Below, one piece after another: positions 56,415 through 64,000 of a DNA stretch of 64,000 nucleotides. This stretch comes from Cordia subcordata (taxonomy: Eukaryota > Streptophyta > Magnoliopsida > Boraginales > Cordiaceae). The notes under the pieces were generated by a model. That model saw nothing but the letters and a program-made list of their open reading frames with translations. It was not told the origin of the DNA and ran no database searches. Where the stretch lies: the NCBI GenBank assembly GCA_028554755.1, contig JAPTOF010000008.1:14923001-14987000 (forward strand), given 5' to 3'. Within the stretch, counting starts at the first letter, position 1. The number at the start of each line of letters is the position of its first letter. Position numbers and translations under genes: made by a program.

Positions 56415-57699
56415 ATGGCAAATAATATGGATATTTCACCTGTTGAGGGTTTGTCTATTAAGAAGATTCCTATTTGATGGTACAAACTATGCTTTTTGGA
56501 AATTGAGAATGAAACTCTTTATCCAAGCACATGATTATAGAGTATGAAAAATTGTTGTTAATAGACCTCAAATTTTTTGAAAATGAATGGTGATAGAGAA
56601 GTACTTAAATTGGAAAGTGAATGGGATGATAATGATATTAAGCTTGTTCAATTGAATGTTAAAGCTTTGTATATCTTATTTTCTGTCGAATTTGGTAGAG
56701 TAATGGGATGTACTTCGACTAAGGAACTCTGGGACCAATTTCGAGTAATTTATGAAGGAACTAGCCAAGTAAAGGATTTTGGAATTCGTATGCTTCTGCA
56801 AAGATATGAAATGTTCAAGATGGAACAAGGTGAAAGTATTGAAAAAATGTATGCTAGGTTCATGGAAATTACCAATAGCCATAAGGCACTTGGAAAGAAA
56901 TGCAGATAATGTGAGAAAAATGCTAAGAATTCTACCATCTTTATGTCAATCAAAGGTAACAGCCAGAAAAGAATCAAAGGACCTTAATGCTTACCCTTTG
57001 AATGAGTTGATTAGGTCACCTATGACTCATGAACTTGAGCTAAAGGTCCATGAAGAAGAAGACAAGAAGATGAAAAAGTCCATGGCCCTTGTTGCATCAA
57101 AATACGCCTCGAGTGATAGTAATGATAAAGACTCGGATGAGGAGATGGCATTTCTTGCAAGAAATTTCAATAATTTCATGAAATACAAGAAACAAAAAAG
57201 GGGTACTACTTTGAAAAATTAGAAAAAGAAAGACAAGAAGACAAAGAAGCCAAGGGAAACAAGAAATGAAGAATTGAAATGCTTCAATTGCAACAAGCTC
57301 GAGCATATCAAAGCAAATTGCCCAAAGCTTGCAAAACACAAGGAAGGGAAAGCTTTCAAGGCAACTTGGGACACTACCAATAGTGAAGAAGAAACGGAAG
57401 AAGAGCATGAGGTTGCTAACTTCATCTCTCTTATGACAATAGAAGCAAGAAATAAAGAATTGAAGTGCTTCAATTGCAACAAGCTTACGCACATTAAAGC
57501 AAATTTCCCAAAGCTTGCAAAACACAAGGAAAGGAAAGCTTTTAAAGCAACTTGGGACTCCACCAATAGTGAAGAAGAAACGGAAGAAAAACATGAGGTT
57601 GCTAACTTCGTTTGTTTTATGGAAAATGGAGATGAGGCAAACTCTTCACCTTATGATTCTAGTTTCTCCCCTTCATGTGATGAAAGTGATGACTATTGA
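56415..57699 (+). pseudogene. Copia gag with a tandemly duplicated zinc knuckle
   Basis: ATG 56415. A one-base shift near 56465 precedes FDGTNYAFWKLRMKLFIQ. The capsid part has LWDQFRVIYEGTSQVK and MYARFMEITNSHKALGKK (56577-56909). After a further frame change, RKESKDLNAYPLNELI and an MTHELELKVHEEEDKK segment follow, interrupted by TAG at 57220. The zinc knuckle CFNCNKLEHIKANCP (57280-57324) keeps its four ligands. A second copy, CFNCNKLTHIKANFP (57466-57510), has the last Cys changed to Phe. The reading frame ends at TGA 57697-57699, created by the start of an inserted LTR. Confidence 0.85.
57277..57648 (+). repeat. 186-bp tandem duplication within gag
   Basis: Two copies with a 62-codon period (57277-57462 and 57463-57648). 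They share the zinc knuckle, the KAFKATWD segment and an acidic NSEEETEE run. The duplication is in frame. Confidence 0.92.
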
Positions 57700-58569
57700 T
57701 ATTGTTTAAACTTGCAAGTGCATGGGTCATGTGTAGTGAAGTGTGCAAGTACAAGATCGTTCTTCCACAAGGAGACAAATTATGTTTGATTCTAAGAGTT
57801 AGTGTGTTCTGAGAAGCTACAAGAGACCTAATCTAACTTCTTTTAAGGTTTTTTTTAGATTGAAAAGAGTTAAAAATGCTAAACTAAACTAAGATTGAAG
57901 GGAGCTATAAATGCTAAACTAAACTAAGGACAAAGAAATTAAACTAAGGTATGTGTGTGTGAGATGGAAAGAAGGTGAATCCAAACTATCTAAAGGGGGA
58001 TTAAACACTAATAGAGGCTTAGGGTGAATCCTACTTGATTGTGGGCACTTTATGATGTGTCTTGATTTGTACGTGAGCATTGGAGGCAATTTGCACATCT
58101 TAGAGGTGTTTTAAGGTTTCTTAAATGCTTTTGTGTGTCATCTAATGCATAAAATGAAGATTTGTGTGTTTTAAAGAGTTCTAGTGCATGAATGCTTTTA
58201 TAGTGCTTTATTGTGTGTCTATCTTGTGTAATGTAATGGAGTTTGCATGTGTGTGCATGATTGGAGATGTGCAAGTGCATTTTGGGAATGATATTGAATT
58301 TTTTATGAGCTTTGAGGTGTCTTGATGTGTGTAAATTGCTTGCTTTGGTGCTAATGAAGATTGCTTGAAGAGCTTAAATATATTGCATGTGTGTGAATAG
58401 CATGCTTTTTCTTACTTCTATTGTATTTTTTTCTAGGTTATTTTAGTTTTACTTTAATACTAAGTAGTTAGTACTTATTCTAGTAATAAGTATATAGTAG
58501 TATTATGGTATTATGGTAGTACTTCTATTTAGGTTTCTTTCCTTTTTAGGATATAAGTTCGTAATAGTT

Positions 58570-58640
58570 TTAACATATATATACATATATACATATATAT
58601 ACATATGTATATATACATATATAGATGTATATATATACTT
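58570..58640. repeat. (TATACA/TATATG)n microsatellite
   Basis: Interrupted ATATATACAT units over about 70 bp. Confidence 0.9.
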
Positions 58641-58906
58641 ATTAGTATACTATTAGTATAGTAATATAATAGTTTTATAGAAATAGTTAGTATTTGGGTA
58701 AATTACACCAATCGTTCCTTATCTTTGCCTCTCGTAACATTCCTATCCATTATCTTTTATTTGTGACAAATTAGTCCAATAACTAATATTTTTGTCTCGC
58801 CGTTAGTCCCAACTTAATTTTTCGTTAAAAAAATACATTAAATATCACGTGTCTCACGTGCCAAGGTTAATAGCATCCAAACATATTAATATTTATTTTC
58901 TAAAGG

Positions 58907-59010
58907 ATAAATTATACCAATTGTCCCTTATCTTTCATTTGTGACATATTAGTCCCATAACTAATAGTTTTGTAATGCTGTTAGTCCTAATTTGATTTTT
59001 CATTAAAAAA
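58907..59010. repeat. Internal duplicate of the MULE terminal repeat
   Basis: GATAAATTATACCAATTGTC and GTGACATATTAGTCCCATAAC repeat the left TIR in direct orientation, about 200 bp inside the end. Confidence 0.85.
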
Positions 59011-59029
59011 ATAAAAAAAAATCCTGTGT

Positions 59030-59440
59030 GTCTCACAGGGATTGCATTTTTGCTTTATTGCCAATACCAATATCATCCAAACACATTAAAACCCATTTGC
59101 CAAACAACAAAAGGAATACATGGAAAACTTTTTTATGCACTTTGATCATTTTCAGATTCTCAAACACAAAGCCCTTTACATTCCACTACTCCGGCACCTC
59201 TACACTCTTACACTCCCAAGGCATCGTCTCCATCTCGACCTCCGTCTCCTCTAACTTATACATTGGCAAAACCACCAATATACTTCCTTTGGCTACCTCT
59301 CCTACATTTGTCCTCACCACAAGCACTCTCACCTAATCATCTACCTCACTTTCTTGACCCTTTTCACTACCTTCCTTTCCTTCTAAGTCCTCCAGCGTTG
59401 CTTTCTACCAGATACTTTACTGTAATATTAATATAAGATT
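59030..59440. other. MULE cargo region, origin unknown
   Basis: Flanked by MULE sequence. The plus ORF 59028-59336 is Ser/Thr-rich; the minus strand has an open stretch with VRVLVVRTNVGEVAKGSILV (about 59270-59335). Neither matches a family I can name. Composition differs from the AT-rich surroundings. Confidence 0.4.
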
Positions 59441-59760
59441 GTTTCCAATAATTCCCCTATTTTTTCCCTAAATTTAAGTGATTTGATCCATTTTCTTATA
59501 TTTTATGATCCCTATTTTTAGTTATACTCTAATAACTCTCCTATTTTTAACCAATCACTCAATGATCTCTACTTTAGTTTCACTCTAACAGCTCCTCTAT
59601 TTCCTAAGACCTTTGTGACCATAGCAATTTGCAACTATGGGGATGGGGTTTGAGAGATGACTTTGGGGATAAAAAAAACTCATCCTGCATATAGGTGCTT
59701 CGATTTGGGTTGGAAGAACGCCTAAATTTAGGAGATTAAATAGGGGAATTATTGGAGCAT
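59441..59760. mobile_element. Inverted-repeat element (MITE-like) inside the MULE
   Basis: CCAATAATTCCCCTAT (59445-59460) and ATAGGGGAATTATTGG (59740-59755) are perfect inverted repeats, extended by CCTAAATTTA on both arms. No clear target duplication. Confidence 0.6.
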
Positions 59761-60160
59761 ATTAGCACCAATAACTTCCTTAAATATAAGAGTCTTTGTT
59801 GTTTTAGGGCTTTGTTGGAGCCTAACATAAGAGTAAATGAGTGTTGAGAGAAAGATAGCCCTATCTACTTGATATCGAGTATGAGTGCATATATATGTCT
59901 AGTTGTGGGTTTTGCACTACCTAAGGATTTCTGTATTTTGTGATTTTTAAGGATTTGTTATAATTTTTAATGCATTTGGATAATATTAGTCTTGGCAAGA
60001 AAGCAAAAAATACAATCCATTTGAGATGCACGTGATATTTTTTGTGATTTTTAATAAAAATTGAGTTGGGACTAACATCGACACAAAATTATTATTTATG
60101 GGACTAATATGTCACAAATAAAAGATAAGGGATGATTGGTGTAATATACCCTTAGTATTT

Positions 60161-60882
60161 TAGTATTTATGTTACGTCATATTATTAGTAATTATATTAA
60201 TATACTAGTAATTATACTTGGTGGTATGTATATATTGGTATAGTGATATTTTAGTGATATAAAGTATTAAAGTATATTATAATCTATAAGTTATGTAGGC
60301 TTAGGACTATAATAGATATAAATATTAGTATCATATTATAATAGCTAGTATATACTATGATAGTATTATATTATAGTATAATACAAATTTAGGTTAGATT
60401 AAATTAGGTTTTAATATATATGTGTATTATGCCAAATTTCTTTTCTTTTATTTTATCTTTAGGTAGCATTACATATATAAGCTTCACAATCAAACACATG
60501 CATAACTCACAAACTATCCAATTTTGACCAAAGACACTCTAATTTTGACTAAACCTCCTAGCTCAGTACTTCCACTCTTGGCCCTACATGCATATAAGCT
60601 AAATAAGCAAAATATCTCACTCTTACAACTCATAACTCAACAAAATAAACTAAGCTCAAGCCAAAACACAAAAAACCCGTTGATAAGCATCAACCACATG
60701 CTCAGCCTTCTTTCATCTCTTTCTCATAGCTATATCCACATGATAAGTTGATAAGCTTATCTCCTCAACACGCCACACCAACCAGCCACACGTACTTCAG
60801 TAGAAAATAAGAAAGTCTCACAAGCATTAGCGGCTCATTCTTTAAATGTAGCATCCAAGAAAAATCAGCACAGCACAACTCA
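60161..60882. other. AT-rich then C-rich spacer without recognised genes
   Basis: TATTAGTA-type low complexity to about 60450, then CTCA/CACA-rich DNA. ORF 60524-60751 is low-complexity and not gag-like. Confidence 0.45.
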
Positions 60883-61440
60883 TCACTCGTAGATTTCATT
60901 AAAGGAAGAAAAAAATAACATCCATCCAATACCTCTTAGAGAGAGGGGAAAAAGAAAGCAAGAAATAAGCTTAGCAAGTATATTAAGACTCCAATCCATT
61001 GGCAAGGAGCCGTTCCTACAATGTTTAGCGACCCAATGAGTGACTGTGTCTCCTTCATGTCTGATAAGTGAGAAAGACACTTGATAGGGTGCATGTCTGA
61101 TAAGTGAGAAAGACACTTGATAGGGTGCACAACAGTTGTTGTGAATTTTCTCCAAAATAGATGAGGACTCCACATTAGGGGCACAGGTGCCTTGAGAGAA
61201 AGCGAGATACAAACTCTCACAGTCGGTTTCAATAACAGCCGAGGGTAATTGAAGTAAAGGAACAATTTTGCAAGCTTGAAGAATGGCAAAAACTTCAGCT
61301 TGATTGGCTGAGAGGCAGTTTCTTTTGGCTGAAAATCCATAGAGAGTTGCGCCATCAGCATTGCAAGCAATAACAGCAGTAGCTACATCAAAAGAAGCTT
61401 TGTATGTAGCATCAACATTAAGTTTGACAACATTACACTG
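60883..61440 (-). pseudogene. LINE RNase H domain with a 36-bp internal duplication
   Basis: One minus-strand frame reads VKLNVDATY (first Asp), SANQAEVFAILQACK (Glu), AVIETDCESLYLAF (second Asp) and EGDTVTHWVAKHC near the end, and terminates at 60883. These are the landmarks of plant-type RNase H. The helix region holds a perfect duplication of 12 residues (APYQVSFSLIRH twice). Without it the length is normal. The frame itself is open for about 180 codons. Confidence 0.82.
61056..61127. repeat. Perfect 36-bp tandem duplication in the LINE RNase H
   Basis: Units 61056-61091 and 61092-61127 are identical, starting CATGTCTGATAAGTGAG. In frame (12 codons). Confidence 0.97.
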
Positions 61441-61739
61441 CTAAGGAGCCTAGGAATCGCTTACCTGGGGCCTTCTTTATGCAGAACAGGGACAATGGAT
61501 TTGCTAATAGCATCTATGAATTCCTGTTGGGCCGCTTATGCCAAGTTGAGAGTTTTGATGGGGTAAACCAGAGTACCTCTAAAGATGTATTCATTTCTAC
61601 ACTAGCAAATGAAGCCCACTAGGGAGTTTGATTCGCCATTCAAATGTCCTACTGCATCAAGATTGGAGAAGAGAGAAAAGAAGCCATGTATCAAGATGGG
61701 AGATGGGAGATGGAAGATGGAGAATTAAGACGCTGGAAT

Positions 61740-62560
61740 GATGAAGTGAACCATATCGCATGGCTCTAAGGGCGGAGGAGAAGCAAATGTTCTAGCGTTT
61801 CGACTTTAGCTTCACAAAATTTGTTAGAGATCATTACAAGACATATAATGCTTAGCCCTGTTGCTTTCAGAAGCAACAGAATTAGTACAAGCATGCCATA
61901 AGAAATGGTATATCTTTGAAGGGACCTAAAAGGACCAAATTAATTTCCAAAATTCTGGAGAGATTTGATGCGAAGAAGAGCTTTTATTGAGATATGTTTG
62001 CTTGATAATGCCACAATATAACCACTCTTAATTGAATAGAAACCATCAAAAAGAGAAGGCCAATAAGGCATGCCCTTATCTAGGTATGAGGGGATAAAGA
62101 TAGAGAGAATCTCCTTTTGAATAGCTAATAGGAATAGATTTTTGAGTTTATCAAGATCCCATAAGTGAGAAGAAAGTGAGATGGGGTCACTAATTAAAAG
62201 ATTAAGAGCATCCGCTAGTTCTGGTCCTATATCAGAAAGAGGAAGCCATTTATGTGACCAAATCGAAGTGCTGGCACTATCCAAAATCTTCCACTTGCAG
62301 TTTTCCAGGAGGAAATCTCTCCCTTTGATGATGCTAGACCGTCCCCAAGAAGGGCGTCGACCAAGATTGGCCTTCCAAAAATCAGTTTGGCAAAAGTAAA
62401 TCCCCTTAAGAATTTAGTTAATTAGGGAGTTTTGATTGGATAAGATTCGCCAAGCTAATTTGCTGAAGAGTGCAAGCTTATCCGCATTAAGATCCTTAAA
62501 GCCCAATCCTCCCTTTGATTTTGAGAGTGTAAGCATATTCCAATCCATCCAATAGCATTT
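61740..62560 (-). pseudogene. LINE zf-RVT region and post-RT linker
   Basis: Minus-strand blocks KGGLGFKDLNADKLALFSKL (about 62460-62520), NCKWKILDSASTSIWSHKWLP (62250-62310) and FYSIKSGYIVALS (62020-62060) are the usual post-RT linker. FLWHACTNSVASESNR (about 61860-61910) and a degraded ETLEHLL segment are the zf-RVT motif. Several stops. Confidence 0.75.
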
Positions 62561-62633
62561 GTGATTCCACCAATAATTAGTAATAATCAAGACAATTTAT
62601 TTACAGATGCAAGAGGCAAACACAAGATAGTCA

Positions 62634-63650
62634 TTACATAAGAGAGGATGGCTTGTAAGATCGCTTTGATGAGAATTTCCCTCCTATCTTCAGAAAGATA
62701 GCTGGTTTTCCAATTTTGTAGTTTTGCTTGGACTTTGTCGATGAGCCACTTAAGAGAGCTAGTCTTGGCAAGGGTAAACCAAGGTATTTACCAATAGGCA
62801 CAAAAGGATTAACCCACAAGATATCTCTAATTTTGCTCATGAGAGCTCCTTGTGCATTTTTATTATAAGAAATTCCACATTTATTAAAATTTATGCTTTG
62901 CCCCGATGCTTGGTAGTATTGATGTAGGATATCCTTAAGAGTGTGAGCAACTTGAGAATTTGCTTGAAAGAAAAATATTGTGTCATTGGCAAATAAAAGG
63001 TGAGCTAAGGAGGGACAAGAAGGTACAAGTTTGATGCCTTTTGGAAGGCCTCTTTTTTTCTTTTTCAATAATTAGAGAAGAGAGGGCTTACGTGAGAAAC
63101 CAAAAAATGAGGGGTGATAGGGGATCGGCTTGTCAGATTCCCCTATAAGAAGAGTTAGGCGATAAAGGTTCTCCATTAAAGAGCAGTTGGTAAGTCACGG
63201 TAGTGAGACAAGTCATGATCCATTTAATCCAAAGAGAATGGAAACCTATTTTAACCATGAGGGCTTCAAGAAAATCCCTTTCGATTTGATCGAATGCCTT
63301 TTGCATATCAACATTGTATGCAACATAAGCTTTTGTCGATTTTCTATTTTTATTTAGAAAGTGCATGACTTCGTGAACAAGCAAGATGTTATCTTGTATA
63401 AGTCGACGAGGTACAAAAGCATTTTGAGTTTGGGAAATTAACATATTCATGTATGACTTTAGCCTATTGATGAGAAGCTTTGCAATGATTTTGTAAGCAA
63501 AGTTGGAACAACTAATAGGACGATAGTCATTGACATTAATAGGATTATTATTCTTAGGAATCAAAGTAATGAAGGTCAGATTGATAGAAACATTAAGAGT
63601 ACCTCCATTCAAAAAGTTCAAAATAGCCAAATACATATCATTCTCCACAA
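62634..63650 (-). pseudogene. LINE reverse transcriptase, catalytic motif mutated
   Basis: Minus-strand 63133-63648 reads TLIPKNNNPINVNDYRPISC, SQTQNAFVPRRLIQDNILL and DMQKAFDQIERDFLEALM, the fingers and first palm motif with catalytic Asp. After a stop and a break (63069-63132) the frame 62634-63068 has LAHLLFANDTIFFFQ, where FADD should stand: the first Asp is Asn (one G-to-A change). KYLGLPL follows. The enzyme would prime cDNA at nicked target DNA. It is dead by both the break and the lost Asp. Confidence 0.87.
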
Positions 63651-64000
63651 GAGACCAAAATTTTTGAAAGAAAAGGCCCCCAAAACCATTGGGCCAGGAA
63701 CACTAGAAGAACTAAGGCTAAATGCTACTTCTCTTACCTCTTCTCTGGTAATAGTCTTTATTAGAGAATCCTTCTTGTCAGCTGTGACGTAGAAAGGAAT
63801 TTGATCCAAGACTGGATGAAAATTTCTTTGACCAACCGTTTGATATAATGAGAAAAAGTGACAAAAGCTTCTTTAATTTCTTCCAAGTATTTAGTTCATT
63901 CCCCCAAAGGGGCTTGAATTCGCAGCGTGCAATTATACGCTCGTCTCTGAGTAGTGATGGCATAGAAATAAGCACTACTTTGGTCACCTTTTTGCAACTA
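63651..64000 (-). pseudogene. LINE linker between endonuclease and RT
   Basis: The minus strand at the window edge reads LQKGDQSSAYFYAITTQRR, the 'GD..S.FF' motif of L1 ORF2 upstream of RT. Stops follow. The gene continues past 64000. Confidence 0.7.

Larger units (their letters stand above)
53206..57696 (+). mobile_element. Second Sirevirus-type copia element, LTR and gag only
   Basis: The LTR (53206-56360, split by a solo LTR) is followed by a primer site and a gag that ends at a further LTR insertion at 57697. The LTR family is that of the solo LTR at 5807-7264. No pol or 3' LTR was recognised downstream, so the element is truncated or continues beyond rearranged DNA. Confidence 0.8.
58696..60151. 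mobile_element. Non-autonomous Mutator-like element (MULE, 1456 bp)
   Basis: Long terminal inverted repeats of about 120 bp: left GGGTAAATTACACCAATCG, right complement GGGTATATTACACCAATCA. Perfect 9-bp target duplications TTAGTATTT lie at 58687-58695 and 60152-60160, diagnostic of Mutator-type transposition. A second direct copy of the TIR sequence lies inside (about 58907-59010). No transposase is present. The interior (about 59030-59440) is GC-richer and pyrimidine-rich and could be captured DNA. Confidence 0.9.
57697..60512 (-). mobile_element. Possible third Tat-type LTR, carrying a MULE
   Basis: Starts TGATATTGTTTAAAC and has the family landmark CTTGCAAGTGCATGGGTC and GTGTGCAAGTACAAGATCG just inside. 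A candidate end near 60512 shares AAACACATGCATAAC with the end of 14830-16668 and would give ACTAT target duplications (57692-57696, 60513-60517). The middle is too diverged to align, and gag does not obviously resume beyond it, so the right edge is tentative. Confidence 0.4.
60883..64000 (-). mobile_element. L1-type LINE, 3' two-thirds, 5' end beyond the window
   Basis: Minus strand, from the endonuclease-RT linker (near 64000) through RT (62634-63650), the zf-RVT region (about 61740-61930) and an RNase H domain (60883-61440). This order is that of plant L1-clade LINEs with a C-terminal RNase H. The endonuclease lies to the right of the window. No poly(A) tail was found at the left end, so the exact 3' end is unknown. 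Frames shift repeatedly. Confidence 0.87.

Noticed and set aside
57097..57594. 165-codon minus ORF, repetitive, with a second frame at 57219-57566
   Set aside because: Antisense shadow of the duplicated gag zinc-knuckle region.
60524..60751. Continuation of the copia gag after the LTR insertion
   Set aside because: The frame is open but composition and residues do not resemble copia gag; the link would rest only on a 5-bp repeat.
1..64000. Bacterial or organellar origin, rRNA genes, operons
   Set aside because: No rRNA, no ribosome-binding sites with clustered ORFs; introns, plant LTR elements and MITEs indicate nuclear plant DNA.

Overview
This window looks like a repeat-rich intergenic region of a flowering-plant nuclear genome, probably a eudicot. 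It is AT-rich and contains no operons, ribosome-binding sites or long intact ORFs. Most of what can be identified is transposable elements, many inserted into one another. They include Sirevirus-type and other Ty1/copia elements, a chromovirus, Tat/Athila-type Ty3/gypsy LTRs, two TRIMs, Tourist-like MITEs, a MULE, a Helitron, a CACTA element, tRNA-derived SINEs and an L1-type LINE. Only one host gene can be supported: the last coding exon of an ABHD17-like alpha/beta hydrolase at 3650-3910 (+). A cysteine-rich, knottin-like exon with two in-frame stops lies at 8119-8385 (+) and may be a dead gene.

Layout. 1-4620: unassigned DNA, a complete TRIM (2179-2789) with a 30-bp minisatellite inside it, then the ABHD17 exon and its 3' UTR. 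4878-8657: MITEs, a solo Sirevirus-type LTR (5807-7264) and the cysteine-rich relic. 8658-12553: a second TRIM of the same family, split by a 3.5-kb chromovirus (8953-12487) that keeps gag, protease and chromodomain but has no reverse transcriptase or integrase. 12733-17756: a MITE, then a shrunken gypsy element (13382-17531, minus) split by a Tat-type solo LTR, then another MITE. 17760-23400: AT-rich repeats, an LTR fragment and a non-autonomous Helitron (21225-23288). 23475-30540: a CACTA element with a decayed TNP2-type transposase and a SINE inside it. 31943-42777: a nearly full-length but dead Sirevirus with gag, pol, an env-like ORF and a MITE in its 3' LTR. 42778-53200: old repeats and a decayed minus-strand copia element (about 45600-50485). 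53206-57696: LTR and gag of a second Sirevirus-type element, with a Tat-type solo LTR in the LTR and a further Tat-type LTR ending the gag. 58696-60151: a MULE with 9-bp target duplications. 60883-64000: the 3' two-thirds of a minus-strand LINE whose 5' end lies beyond the window.

The sequence gives a strong relative history. Target-site duplications or empty-site comparisons fix the ends of TRIM 1, TRIM 2, the gypsy element, two Tat solo LTRs, several MITEs, the SINE, the MULE and the Sirevirus. Nesting order is therefore readable: TRIM before chromovirus, gypsy before solo LTR, Sirevirus before MITE, CACTA before SINE. All coding regions of the elements carry stops, frameshifts or lost catalytic residues, so none looks autonomous. 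I found no evidence for a new defence or metabolic system. The most unusual items are the gag-protease-chromodomain element, the TRIM with a coding-phase minisatellite, the cysteine-rich relic and the MULE cargo.
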